Notes: a model not told the origin generated them from the letters alone. A stretch of 64,000 nt of DNA from Formosa sp. L2A11 (GCF_009796865.1 NZ_CP047028.1:3162001-3226000), one strand, 5' to 3'. Positions 44,185-53,883 are shown, counted from the first letter of the stretch. Numbers and translations: made by a program.

Positions 44185-44987
44185 AACTGTGCGAGATCTA
44201 AAGTTAGATTTTGAAGCTGAATTTTTGTACAATATTTCCAGGCTTCATTATGGATAGAATCAAATTCAATATTCCCTAAAGTTTCCCCGAATTTATTTTT
44301 AAAGCGAATACCTACTTGCTCCGTTTCTTTTTGATAAAAATATTCTGTTATAGAAATTTTTGATTGTAATAATTCTTCTTTCTCTTTTGGAACAGCTGCA
44401 ATAATTAACGCCATACAACCTATTTTGGTTTCCAACTCAAGCGTAAATGCTTTTGTATAGTTTACAGCAGTAACGTCTTTAAACGGAATTGGTTTTTCAC
44501 TAGTCACAGAAAGCGTCACCCCTTTTGGGTGTTCTAACAGATATAAAAATAATGGGTATAAATATTGATCGGAACTAAAACCACGAGTAATAAGGCAATC
44601 TCCTAATTCCTCATCTGTTTTAAACATAAAAGGTTTCGGTTTTATTGGTGCAATTTCCTTACTAGAAACCTGTGCGTCCCAACCTTCTTTAAACAATAAT
44701 TCCGTTTCTAACGGACAATCATTATTTATGTGTCCTTTAACAATATGAGTAATTTTTTCTGGAGTAAGTTCTTTGTACCAAAACTCTCCAGGATGCACAA
44801 TACAGGTTGGTGCATCTTCACATCTTCCGTTACACCTGGTTTTAATAGTGTGCGTATTATTCCAATGTTCATTATTACGTAAATAAGCTCGAGCTTCTCT
44901 TACAACTTTTTCGCTACCGGCTTTTTGACAAGAACCGCCGTCACAAAAGAAAAAAGTATGCGTAGTATTGGCTATATTTTTCCCCAT
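44181..44987 (-). CDS. Thioredoxin-like [2Fe-2S] ferredoxin with extra C-terminal domain
   Basis: 268 residues. The N-terminal 90 residues are a thioredoxin-like ferredoxin with four Cys: FFCDGGSCQKAG and TRCNGRCEDAPTC. The rest, about 95-268, is a mixed domain I do not recognise. Similar small ferredoxins (CbiW) accompany CbiX in other bacteria and may reduce or stabilise its metal centre. This is the first gene behind the cobalamin riboswitch. Confidence 0.75.
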   Translation of the reverse strand: MGKNIANTTHTFFFCDGGSCQKAGSEKVVREARAYLRNNEHWNNTHTIKTRCNGRCEDAPTCIVHPGEFWYKELTPEKITHIVKGHINNDCPLETELLFKEGWDAQVSSKEIAPIKPKPFMFKTDEELGDCLITRGFSSDQYLYPLFLYLLEHPKGVTLSVTSEKPIPFKDVTAVNYTKAFTLELETKIGCMALIIAAVPKEKEELLQSKISITEYFYQKETEQVGIRFKNKFGETLGNIEFDSIHNEAWKYCTKIQLQNLTLDLAQL

Positions 44988-45090
44988 CTATTATTTATAA
45001 TTATGGGAAAAGCAGAGAAGAAAGTCTAAAAAGTAAGACCATCAAACACTTCAACTTTTATCCCGAAAGTTTAAATTATGTTTTTTCTTT

Positions 45091-45258
45091 AGGCAGGTCT
45101 TCTGACTCACTCTATTTTTAACCGCCTTCCCGTTCTTTAGAACAGTGGCTTTAGTTGTTAAAAACTTTTTAGAGTTTACAGCTGCGGGAACAGTCTTGGA
45201 TTCTCACCAAATTCCCTTTTAATTCTATCCTTTTAAATAAAAGGATTTGAAACCAAAA
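45091..45258 (-). promoter_or_regulatory. Cobalamin riboswitch
   Basis: On the minus strand the leader contains the conserved parts of the AdoCbl riboswitch: GGTGAGAATCC near 45211, GCCACTG, GGGAAGGC and the hallmark AGTCAGAAGACCTGCC ending at 45091. It ends about 100 bases before the ferredoxin-like gene start at 44987 and so controls the long run of genes from there to 20809. Cobalamin binding normally shuts expression. Confidence 0.93.
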
Positions 45259-45264
45259 GCATTA

Positions 45265-45272
45265 CAAATATA
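45265..45272 (-). promoter_or_regulatory. Candidate -7 box for the riboswitch transcript
   Basis: TATATTTG on the minus strand fits TAnnTTTG and sits directly upstream of the riboswitch, placing the transcript start near 45258. No clear -33 element was found. Confidence 0.5.
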
Positions 45273-45287
45273 TCGAATTTTTCTGAA

Positions 45288-45815
45288 TTAAAGGATGTAT
45301 TCCAATATCAGTTTCGTTCTTTTTTCAGCAGAATATTTGGGTAAAATAACAATAGTAAACCCTTTATTTTTGTACTGTTCTAAAAGTACTTTTTCTAACT
45401 TTAAACAATAATCAAACTCCTGTAATCTTTGTCCGTCTTGGCAGTAAATATCAAACCAAGTTGGAGCAAAAAAAACAGTTTTATGATACGTGTCTTGATA
45501 AGGGAATCGCTGCAGATAATGGGGAATCGTTTTATTTTCTAGAGCTAAGTACGCTTCTAAATCTAATAGCGATCTGTCGCAAACTAAAGCATCGCTAATT
45601 AATAATTCTTTACTCGTGACATTGAATACCAAATCGGAGAAACGATTAATATCTTCCCAAGGCACACCATTACTATTGTTTTTTTGTTCATCTAGAATAA
45701 CCTTTCTAGATACTTCATCCATACAAGAAATAGTGTTTTTTAGAAGATTTATAGTCGTCGTCTTCCCGGTACCAGGCGCTCCTGTAATAATATATTTTTT
45801 TTGAAGGCTACGCAT
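45288..45815 (-). CDS. AAA_28-type P-loop ATPase in the cobalamin operon
   Basis: About 175 residues from the ATG at 45815 (the TTG at 45839 was rejected). Walker A is IITGAPGTGKTTTINLL and the Walker B-like segment is DALVCDRSLLDLEAYLAL. It resembles the small AAA_28 ATP-binding proteins, thought to phosphorylate or sense nucleotides, but its function is unknown. The start overlaps the cbiB stop by 8 bases and it ends the group cobQ-cobD-cbiB before the riboswitch. Confidence 0.75.
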   Translation of the reverse strand: MRSLQKKYIITGAPGTGKTTTINLLKNTISCMDEVSRKVILDEQKNNSNGVPWEDINRFSDLVFNVTSKELLISDALVCDRSLLDLEAYLALENKTIPHYLQRFPYQDTYHKTVFFAPTWFDIYCQDGQRLQEFDYCLKLEKVLLEQYKNKGFTIVILPKYSAEKRTKLILEYIL

Positions 45816-46749
45816 ATTGAAACAAGAATAACAATCCAATAATTATGACACAAAATAGCGCACTCACTTTATAATTTATACGGCTCACCGTTTTAATTTC
45901 TTCATGTTTAATATCGCGGTTATTGCTTCCTATAAAAGGTTTTTCTACCAATTTACCATGATAATAATTAGGACCGCCAAATCTGCAATTTAAAATATAA
46001 GCCAAAGCCGATTCTGGATATCCTGCATTAGGACTACTATGCTTACCTCCTTCTTTAAAAACAAAAGAAAGTCCGCTTAATTTAAACTGAACCATTAGCA
46101 TTAAGAGTGCTGTAATTCTAGCTGGAATATAATTAACAACGTCGTCTAACTTTGCAGCAAATTTCCCAAACCATATATAGCGATCGTTTTTATACCCAAT
46201 CATGGAATCGAAGGTGTTTATCATTTTATAGGCCATAGCTCCAGGAACTCCTAAAATTAAAAAATAAAAGAGCGGCGCAATAACACCATCGCTTAAATTT
46301 TCTGACATGGTTTCAAAAGTAGCAACTCTAATTTGTTGTGCACTTAAATTATTGGTTTCCCGACCTACAATCCAAGATAAACGCTTTCGCCCAACATCTA
46401 ACCCTTCATTTTTTAAAGTATTAAAAACAGCAAAACCTTCTTTTACTAATGTTTTATTTGCCAGACAGTAAAACAACATCAACGTTGAAAACAGAATAGT
46501 CAAAATTTGAAATCCTGATACATTTAAATATCTAATTATTAAATATGGCACAACAAAAGATATACTGACTAATACAATTACTAATAAAGCGCCTTTTACA
46601 AACCGATAACGGCCTTTGTTCAACCTTTTTTCTCCAAACGAAATACTGTTGCCATACCAAACAATAAGATGAGGTAGCTTTACAGGATCTCCAAAAATTA
46701 AATCGAAAGTAAAAGCCAAAATTAAGATGTAAATAGCGTTTAAATCCAT
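45808..46749 (-). CDS. cbiB: Adenosylcobinamide-phosphate synthase
   Basis: 313 residues, integral membrane with about five segments. DLIFGDPVKLPHLIVWYGN near the start, SENLSDGVIAPLFY and the NCRFGGPNYYHGKLVEKP segment near 270 match CbiB/CobD(denitrificans). It attaches the aminopropanol (or its phosphate) linker to adenosylcobyric acid. It overlaps the aminotransferase-like gene by 10 bases. Confidence 0.94.
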   Translation of the reverse strand: MDLNAIYILILAFTFDLIFGDPVKLPHLIVWYGNSISFGEKRLNKGRYRFVKGALLVIVLVSISFVVPYLIIRYLNVSGFQILTILFSTLMLFYCLANKTLVKEGFAVFNTLKNEGLDVGRKRLSWIVGRETNNLSAQQIRVATFETMSENLSDGVIAPLFYFLILGVPGAMAYKMINTFDSMIGYKNDRYIWFGKFAAKLDDVVNYIPARITALLMLMVQFKLSGLSFVFKEGGKHSSPNAGYPESALAYILNCRFGGPNYYHGKLVEKPFIGSNNRDIKHEEIKTVSRINYKVSALFCVIIIGLLFLFQYA

Positions 46750-47747
46750 TCTTTTAAAATTTGAATTAATACGTTATTAGCTTCTTTACTTTGTGTAGAA
46801 AGTCTTATATATTCTCCTTCTAGCCCATTAAAATTTGTAGCGTCGCGAACAAGAATTTGATGTTCTTCTATTAAATATTGCTTAACCTCTTTTGCCGTTT
46901 TATGTAATAATTCAACTAAAAAATAAGACGTATTACTATCACAAACTTTTACTCCTTCTAGCGCTGACAATTGATTTCTAAAAACCGCTGTTTCTTCTAA
47001 TAATTCTGAAGCATTAAACTGAAATGTATTATAGTTTTTTAAGATAAATTCGCCGCCTTTAATTGCCAATAAATTAACGCTCCAAGGCATTTTAAATTTT
47101 AATAATTTTGCAATGTTTGACGCGTGAGAAACTACATAACCTAAACGCAATCCTGGAATGGTAAACGTTTTGGTTAACGAACGCACAACGATTAAATTTT
47201 GATATTTACTGGTTAGTGAAACAATAGATTTTATACGTGTTGTAAACTCGATATAAGCTTCGTCTATAATAAATGTAGTATTTGGTTTTTGCTCAAAAAG
47301 GGATTCTAATTCCGATTTAGAAAACACGTTCCCATTGGGATTATTAGGATTACAAATAAACACAAGATCTACATCAGTGCTTTGTAATTCTGAAGCATTA
47401 ATAAGTTTGTATTTTAAATTGAATATTTTGCAAGCATCTTCATATTCTGCAAACGTAGGCGCTACAATGGCCGCCTTTTTATTAGAAAATAATTGAGCAA
47501 TCAAATAAAAAGCTTCGGTTGCTCCATTAGTAAACAAAAACTGATCACTTTCTAGCTGAAATTTTTTAGCAGCTAATATATTAAGTTCATTTGCTGTGGG
47601 TGACGGATAACTTTGAATTTGATTTACGCATCTTGAAACCTCATCGAGCAGTGCTTTAGGACAACCTTTATAATATACATTAGAACTGAAGTTATGTTTA
47701 ATCTCGCCTTCAATTAAATGAAGATCATCGCCGTGGCCATTTAACAT
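46740..47747 (-). CDS. cobD: Threonine-phosphate decarboxylase / aminotransferase class I-II
   Basis: 335 residues, PLP-dependent fold type I, close to histidinol-phosphate aminotransferases and CobD. It begins GHGDDLHLIE, and VRSLTKTFTIPGLRLGY contains the PLP-binding Lys; VFICNPNNPNG and FIIDEAYIEF are conserved. In this context it probably makes the aminopropanol-phosphate linker for CbiB. It overlaps cobQ by 7 bases. Confidence 0.88.
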   Translation of the reverse strand: MLNGHGDDLHLIEGEIKHNFSSNVYYKGCPKALLDEVSRCVNQIQSYPSPTANELNILAAKKFQLESDQFLFTNGATEAFYLIAQLFSNKKAAIVAPTFAEYEDACKIFNLKYKLINASELQSTDVDLVFICNPNNPNGNVFSKSELESLFEQKPNTTFIIDEAYIEFTTRIKSIVSLTSKYQNLIVVRSLTKTFTIPGLRLGYVVSHASNIAKLLKFKMPWSVNLLAIKGGEFILKNYNTFQFNASELLEETAVFRNQLSALEGVKVCDSNTSYFLVELLHKTAKEVKQYLIEEHQILVRDATNFNGLEGEYIRLSTQSKEANNVLIQILKEWI

Positions 47748-49204
47748 AGTTCTGAGCTGTTTTTTACAATCGTTTCCATGTCTAAATTTTCATCTACCCA
47801 ATCTGCTAATTTATCAAATTGTTCCGCTTTAAATAATCTATAATTTTTTGCTTTGGCTTCAGGGAATTTTAACTGCAATAATTCTGTAACAACATCCTGA
47901 TTATCAAAAACACCATGAAGGTAAGTTCCCCAGCTTTTATCGCCATCAAAAAAACCTTCATATTCACCTTCAACAAGGTTTAAATGTTTGTTTTTAGGTA
48001 CGTTGGTTTCTCCCATATGTATTTCGTAACCAACGCACGTTTCTTCAAAATTTTTATATTGAAAATTGCGCTGTATAGTATATTTTTTCTTAGAAAGTGA
48101 GGTTTCAATATCGAACAATCCTAAACCTGCTTCTAACTTCACGTTACTTTCTACCGAAAATGGGTCTTTAATAGCTTTACCTAACATTTGGTAACCCCCA
48201 CAAATCCCGATAACAGGAATATGAGTATATCTCGCTTTAATAATTGTATCTAAACCATCGGTTTTTAAAGCAATTAAATCTTCAATGGTGTTTTTAGTTC
48301 CAGGAATAATGATAACATCGGCTTTATTTAGTTCTTCTTTATCTCTTGTAAAATATAGGTTAATGAGTGATTCCTGCTCTAAGGCCTGAAAATCTGTATA
48401 ATTAGACATGTAATGAAGTTTCACTACAGCAATATTTAATTTATTGTCGACAGCTGTTCTTGATCTAAGATTCAATGCAACCGAATCTTCTTCTTCTATA
48501 ATAATATCTTTTGCATACGGTAAAACGCCCAAAACAGGCAAACCTGTAAGTTCTTCCAACTTCGTTCTACCTTCAACAAACAAAGATGCATCTCCTCTAA
48601 ATTTATTAATAATAATACCTTTTACCAGTTTACGTTCCCAATCTTCTAACAAAGCAATAGTACCGTAAACACTACCAAATATGCCACCTTTGTCAATATC
48701 GCCCACCAAATACACGCACGCATTAGCTGCTTTTGCCATACGCATGTTTACAATATCTCGATGTTTTAAATTAAGTTCGCTAATACTACCCGCACCTTCC
48801 ATAACAACAGGATTGTGTTTTGACGCTAATTGCTTGAACGCTTTTTTAGCTTCTTCAAAAAGATGTATTTTATTATCTCCTAAAAAATATTCTTTGGCTG
48901 TTTGATCTCCAACAGGTTTTCCGTGTAATACAATTTGCGATTTATTTACAGATGAAGGTTTTAATAAAATAGGATTCATTTCTACGGTTGGAGGAATACC
49001 ACAAGCTTCTGCTTGTACCGCTTGCGCTCTACCAATCTCTAAATTATCGGGTGTAGAAAAACTATTTAAAGACATGTTTTGTGCTTTAAACGGCGCTGGA
49101 TTATACCCTTTTTGCCTAAGCCATCTGCAAATTCCTGTGGTTATCCAGCTTTTACCAACATCGGAACCTGTACCAACTAACATTATAGGTTGTAGGTTTT
49201 GCAT
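47741..49204 (-). CDS. cobQ: Cobyric acid synthase
   Basis: 487 residues. The P-loop-like GTGSDVGKSWITTG, FKAQNMSLNS and EMNPILLKPSS at the N-terminal half, and the glutamine amidotransferase with GICGGYQMLGKA (catalytic Cys) and YLHGVFD at the C-terminal half, are all CobQ features. It amidates four side chains of adenosylcobyrinate diamide. First gene of the upstream group; a TAnnTTTG box lies close to its start. Confidence 0.95.
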   Translation of the reverse strand: MQNLQPIMLVGTGSDVGKSWITTGICRWLRQKGYNPAPFKAQNMSLNSFSTPDNLEIGRAQAVQAEACGIPPTVEMNPILLKPSSVNKSQIVLHGKPVGDQTAKEYFLGDNKIHLFEEAKKAFKQLASKHNPVVMEGAGSISELNLKHRDIVNMRMAKAANACVYLVGDIDKGGIFGSVYGTIALLEDWERKLVKGIIINKFRGDASLFVEGRTKLEELTGLPVLGVLPYAKDIIIEEEDSVALNLRSRTAVDNKLNIAVVKLHYMSNYTDFQALEQESLINLYFTRDKEELNKADVIIIPGTKNTIEDLIALKTDGLDTIIKARYTHIPVIGICGGYQMLGKAIKDPFSVESNVKLEAGLGLFDIETSLSKKKYTIQRNFQYKNFEETCVGYEIHMGETNVPKNKHLNLVEGEYEGFFDGDKSWGTYLHGVFDNQDVVTELLQLKFPEAKAKNYRLFKAEQFDKLADWVDENLDMETIVKNSSELC

Positions 49205-49226
49205 TTACATTTGTTTCTATTCCAAA

Positions 49227-49234
49227 CAAAAATA
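49227..49234 (-). promoter_or_regulatory. Candidate -7 box for cobQ
   Basis: TATTTTTG on the minus strand fits TAnnTTTG, 23 bases upstream of the cobQ ATG. The rest of the gap 49205-49379 shows no riboswitch, so this group may not be cobalamin-controlled in the same way. Confidence 0.4.
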
Positions 49235-49379
49235 TCGAATAATTTACACTTTAATATCGGGTTGAAGATAAAGTTTACTGTAAATACGCGTTTACAGTTT
49301 TTAATATTTGATTACCGATAAAGATCTTGTAATATTTATTTAGTATTCGCTAATAACCTCAACTAATTTATCTTTATTT

Positions 49380-51503
49380 TTAGACTAAAACATATTCTAA
49401 ATTCTCTAGAGAAAGCTGATTTTTAGACATACGTAAATCGACCATAAAAGATCTTAATTTTTTAGAGACTTCTTGTAATTCATCTGTCATAGAAAATATT
49501 TTAGGATCACCTACAATTATCAATTTATGTTTTGCTCTAGATAAGCCTACATTAAGCAAGCGTTCTCCTTGAATACCTTTATAAAGTCGTCCTATATTTT
49601 TTTCGCTATTATCTACAAGGTCGTAAATAATCATGTCGAAACCAGAACCTTGAAAAGCATGTACTGTACCTACTTTTACACGATCTAGGTTTTCGTTAGA
49701 TAATTTTTTATTGAATATATAATTCTTAATACACCTAACCTGACCGTTGTAAGGTGTTATTACTCCTATATTTATATTTGCATTATTAATAAGTATATCC
49801 TCGACTAAATTGGTAATTATTACAGCTGTTTTAACATTCACTCTCGATTTACCTTCGGTAGATTTAACTCTAGATCCGCTTTTAGAATCTATAGGAATAA
49901 AACAATAAGGCGAACTCAATGTATTATTAAAAACATTTATATGTTTATATTCTTGCGTATACTGCGTGGTTAATTTTCCGTTATAAAATCGGTTATTTAC
50001 AAATTCACAAATTTCTGGATGCATGCGTCTTTGCTCCGTTAACATGACTCTTAAACGATCTTCATAATTGTCTACATCTTTAAAAAAATCAAAAATATCT
50101 TTATTAAACCACGTATAAACAGCCTGTGTTCTCCCAGTACTTATAGGACCTAATTGTTTAAAATCGCCTGCTACAACAAATTTATCTTTTGTAAAACTTG
50201 CCATGGTTAATGTTTGTACCAAAGGCATCATACCAACTTCATCTACCACAACAAGATCAAATTTTTCATTTTCAAAATTATCACCAATAAAACATTGTGC
50301 TGCTGTTGTAAATACTAATTGAGATTCGCTAATTCGTTTTTGATTACTCTGTTTAATTTCGTTTTTTAAAAGTACTTGTCGGTTTCTAAGTAATGCTTTT
50401 TCTTCTAAATTTAGATTGTTTTTTCCTCTTAAAAGCTTCAATACATTTCCGTATTCTTTTCTAAGAGCATCTACCAATTCTTTATCTGGATATAATCTAT
50501 TATCGTTCACAATTTCTGATAAAACAGGATAGCCAAATCTTAATAATTTTCTATCGTTAATTAACGCCTTAGAGGTTTCATTATAGTTCTCAAATTCATT
50601 AATAATTTCCCCACCAAGAACATCTATAGACACGTTAGATATGCCCACAGCAAGCACTCTAAATCCTAAGCAACAGGCTTTAGTTATTATTTTTGATAGT
50701 GTATAGGTTTTTCCTGTTCCTGGCGGTCCCCAAATAAAAGTAACATTTTGAGAAAACACTTGTGTAAAAGCTTGTTTTTGAGAACTGTTTAAACCCGGAT
50801 AATCACTATCTGATTTATTAGTACTAAACTTTAAAAAGTCTTTTTTATAAAATAATTGATGCGTTAAACTAGATGTTTTTAAATGAGCTGCATTAAACCT
50901 GTTTTTAACATCTTTTAAAAAGTTTAATGGCTTGGGTTTAAATTGAAATTTTGTTTGTAAATGTTCTTCAGACAACTCGTAAGAGACTCTAAAAATTATT
51001 GAAGATGTTTTTCTATAATACGCTAAAAAAAGACCTTGAATATTATTAAACTGCGAAACATCTTTCCACCATAAATTTATAGAAACTCCTTCTTGGCTAG
51101 GAGAAGACACACCGTCTGGCAACGATATTCTGGCTTCGTAAAGAAAACCGTAATTAGAATTTGAAATGGGTTTGTTAACCTTTGCAATAATCCATAATTT
51201 AGCATTATCATCTTCTATAGCATATTCTTCATCTATAAAAGCCTTGGCTATTTCTTGATTTTGAGTTTCTATTACACCAAACCATAACGGAAAATCGCGC
51301 ATAACTTTGTCCCATTTTGGAAGATAAAGATAGCGTCTTACTCTGTTAAAATACACGTTGTATTCTTCAAGCGCTTGCGTTACAAGTTCGAGATCCAAAT
51401 GATGTTTATATAATAAATTTGTAAGTTGCTTTTCGTTATAAGCGTTTTTATTATGGTCTACGTCATGCCACTTTTTAATAATTTTCTCAAAAACTGCTTT
51501 CAT
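49380..51503 (-). CDS. SF1 helicase, UPF1/DNA2-like
   Basis: About 707 residues from the ATG at 51503 (the frame also runs to a TTG at 51533). Helicase motifs are in order: TFIWGPPGTGKTYTL (I), VVVDEVGMMP (II), VAGDFKQLGP (III), EQRRMHPEICE (IV), VHAFQGSGFDMIIYDLV (V) and NVGLSRAKHKLIIVG (VI). It unwinds or remodels nucleic acid; in Bacteroidota such single-gene helicases are common and their exact role is unknown. No partner gene is adjacent. Confidence 0.85.
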   Translation of the reverse strand: MKAVFEKIIKKWHDVDHNKNAYNEKQLTNLLYKHHLDLELVTQALEEYNVYFNRVRRYLYLPKWDKVMRDFPLWFGVIETQNQEIAKAFIDEEYAIEDDNAKLWIIAKVNKPISNSNYGFLYEARISLPDGVSSPSQEGVSINLWWKDVSQFNNIQGLFLAYYRKTSSIIFRVSYELSEEHLQTKFQFKPKPLNFLKDVKNRFNAAHLKTSSLTHQLFYKKDFLKFSTNKSDSDYPGLNSSQKQAFTQVFSQNVTFIWGPPGTGKTYTLSKIITKACCLGFRVLAVGISNVSIDVLGGEIINEFENYNETSKALINDRKLLRFGYPVLSEIVNDNRLYPDKELVDALRKEYGNVLKLLRGKNNLNLEEKALLRNRQVLLKNEIKQSNQKRISESQLVFTTAAQCFIGDNFENEKFDLVVVDEVGMMPLVQTLTMASFTKDKFVVAGDFKQLGPISTGRTQAVYTWFNKDIFDFFKDVDNYEDRLRVMLTEQRRMHPEICEFVNNRFYNGKLTTQYTQEYKHINVFNNTLSSPYCFIPIDSKSGSRVKSTEGKSRVNVKTAVIITNLVEDILINNANINIGVITPYNGQVRCIKNYIFNKKLSNENLDRVKVGTVHAFQGSGFDMIIYDLVDNSEKNIGRLYKGIQGERLLNVGLSRAKHKLIIVGDPKIFSMTDELQEVSKKLRSFMVDLRMSKNQLSLENLEYVLV

Positions 51504-51810
51504 TAATAAGTGCTTTATTTTTAATAAGTTCAAAATATTAATCCAAAAATAAATATTATATGTGTTTTATTTTTTTTGAAAGTAGATTAGCTTCTATTAT
51601 AAATACAACTTATAAGTAATTAATTCTCTGCAATATTATAAATTATTCATCTACCAAAACTAATTTTAGGCTCACATTATTTACCTCTAAAATTATACAA
51701 TAATAAAATACAGAAACCCTTTTAATTAAGGGTTAAACATACATTATAAACTATAAATAGATATTCGTTTAAATATCTTTAATAAATGCATAAAATAAAC
51801 TCAAGAATGA

Positions 51811-51818
51811 TAAATTTG
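51811..51818 (+). promoter_or_regulatory. Candidate -7 box for the amino acid permease
   Basis: TAAATTTG fits TAnnTTTG, 39 bases before the ATG at 51858. The remaining sequence of the 51534-51857 gap is AT-rich and serves divergent promoters. Confidence 0.4.
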
Positions 51819-51857
51819 CCTCCAAAAAATATCATTTAAATAAACTTAATAAATATA

Positions 51858-53087
51858 ATGAAAAACCAATCCGCCTTATCGGGCATTATGATAACTGCAG
51901 GAACATCTATAGGTGCCGGAATATTTTCTTTACCCGTTGTTTCGTCAGGAATGTGGTTTATTTATAGTTTGGTCTGTTTATTATTTTTATGGTTTTTAAA
52001 TTATTTATCGGCATTGTATATCCTAGAAGCCAACGTACAATTCTCTCCAGGAGCAAGTTTTGATACCATATCTACCAAAATATTAGGAAAAAAATGGAGT
52101 ATTGTAATTGGTTTATCCATTGTCTTTCTAATGTATATTTTACTATATGCTTATTTTAGTGCTTTAGGAAACATGGCTACGGAAAGTTTAGGATGGGACA
52201 TTTTTAAAACAACTCCATGGTTACAAGGCGTAATGAGTCTTGCTCTTGGTGGGGTTTTAGCATTTATTGTTTGGTTAAGTACTGCTGTGGTTGGGCGTAT
52301 TTCTACAGTTTTAGTTTTTGGGATGATAATTTCTTTTTTTGTTTCAATGGCTGGTTTCGTCTTTCAAATTGAAATAACTAAATTATTTGATATCACAGGA
52401 AAAAATGCGACCTACCTTCCCTATTTATGGGCTGCACTTCCTTATTTTTTAACATCGTTTGGCTTAGCAACAGTGGTTCCTAGTCTTTATAAATTCTATG
52501 GAAAAAACCCTATACTAATTAAAAAGAGTCTATTTAAAGGCTCTTTAATCACCTTCTTAGTTTACTTGCTATTTATATCTGTTTCTTTTGGAAATATATC
52601 TAGATATGAATTTATTGCAATTAACGAGGCAGGAGGAAATATTGGTCATTTAATACATGCTTTCAACAAAGAGGAAACCAGTACAATGATAAATTTTGTA
52701 CTAAACCTATTCTCAAATTTTGCAATTATAAGCTCATTTCTAGGAATTGGATTAAGCTTATTTGACTATATAACTGATAAATTTTCTTTTAAAGATCATG
52801 CAAAAGGACGATTAAAATCTGCTTGCATAACGTTTATCCCTCCAGGAATTGCAAGTTTCTTTTTTCCTAATGGATTTATTGCAGCTATAGGATTTGCTGG
52901 ATTAGTTGCTGTTTTTGGTTTTTTTATAGCACCTTTTTTTTTAGTCAAAAAATTAAGACATACTCAGACTGAATCTATATATAAAGTTAGCGGTGGAAAT
53001 GGTCTTTTGTACTTTTTTATAATATCAAGTGTTCTTGTAGGCTTATGTCAAATCTTAGCGATGTTAAATTATTTACCTAAATGGTAA
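51858..53087 (+). CDS. Aromatic amino acid permease (HAAAP family, TyrP/Mtr-like)
   Basis: 409 residues with about 11 membrane segments. SGIMITAGTSIGAGIFSLPVV at the N-terminus is the family signature of the hydroxy/aromatic amino acid permeases, and FGLATVVPSLYKFYG is a second conserved helix. The probable substrates are tyrosine or tryptophan, driven by protons. It is the only intact plus-strand gene outside the IS elements. Confidence 0.9.
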   Translation: MKNQSALSGIMITAGTSIGAGIFSLPVVSSGMWFIYSLVCLLFLWFLNYLSALYILEANVQFSPGASFDTISTKILGKKWSIVIGLSIVFLMYILLYAYFSALGNMATESLGWDIFKTTPWLQGVMSLALGGVLAFIVWLSTAVVGRISTVLVFGMIISFFVSMAGFVFQIEITKLFDITGKNATYLPYLWAALPYFLTSFGLATVVPSLYKFYGKNPILIKKSLFKGSLITFLVYLLFISVSFGNISRYEFIAINEAGGNIGHLIHAFNKEETSTMINFVLNLFSNFAIISSFLGIGLSLFDYITDKFSFKDHAKGRLKSACITFIPPGIASFFFPNGFIAAIGFAGLVAVFGFFIAPFFLVKKLRHTQTESIYKVSGGNGLLYFFIISSVLVGLCQILAMLNYLPKW

Positions 53088-53742
53088 AATACTTATTTTA
53101 AATAAAATTATTATTACTCTGCAAACAACTACATTTAAACTCTAGCTGTATTTTACTATAGATAATTTTACTCTAAGTAATATAATACGCTTCTTTTAAT
53201 CTTATCTTGATAAGGCCGTATATATTTATAATATTATGAAGATATACAGCACACCAGCGACAAAAGCTTTTTTGATTGTTAATTATTACTTACCGATGCA
53301 GAAAGTAATGATTACTGATTAACAGTAAGTTAGCGTTTTATTTGTGGTACAAATGCGGTACAAGATGTAATATTTTATTTACAAAAAAGTCAACTAAAGG
53401 AAAGTGAAAAAATGATCAATTGTTAAAATGAAGCTTTTTCATTCCCAAAATTATTGGTTTAATTACTTATATCGGCCTATTAAAATAATGCTTCACTTTC
53501 ACCTATACGCCTAATAAAATGTTCTTCTAAATTTCTCTTAATTATAATAGGATATCGTACCTCTCTAATTACCCGTATTTTTGGGGAATAGAGTTCAAGT
53601 ATATAAATTTAGTATTCAAGAGAATTATTCAGTAACTATATTTATTCCTATTAATTTGAGCTAAACATTTAATTTTATTATTCATGAAATTTTATTACCT
53701 CTTTATAGTCTTTCTTTTAACAGATTGCGTCGTACCTAGTAA

Positions 53743-53847
53743 TTACTCGTCTTTTAACTTTTGTATTTCTGCAAATAACACATTAGCATCACTATCTATA
53801 TCCAACGGTTCCATCAACTCTCTTATAAATGCTTTGGGTAAGATAGC
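53743..53847 (-). pseudogene. Short decayed gene fragment
   Basis: A 34-codon frame ending ...IQKLKDE, opened directly after a stop and without a start. It reads as real coding sequence (KAFIRELMEPLDID...) but I cannot assign the family. The region 53088-53742 shows no gene; it has only AT-rich sequence and an imperfect GGTACAAATGC / GGTACAAGA tandem near 53348. Confidence 0.35.
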
Positions 53848-53883
53848 TTATAGTAAGCTGTCTATTTTTTTTTAGGTTTGGTA

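Noticed and set aside
49205..49379. Possible second cobalamin riboswitch before cobQ
   Set aside because: None of the conserved elements (GCCACTG, GGGAAGGC, AGTCAGAAGACCTGCC) is present on either strand.
53340..53375. Tandem GGTACAAATGC / GGTACAAGA resembling recombinase attachment repeats
   Set aside because: Only two imperfect units, with no integrase and no tRNA adjacent; not enough to call an att site.
53684..53875. Plus-strand frame starting MKFYYLFIVFLL with a lipoprotein-like look
   Set aside because: The minus strand over the same bases reads as a more protein-like fragment, and there is no good ribosome-binding context.
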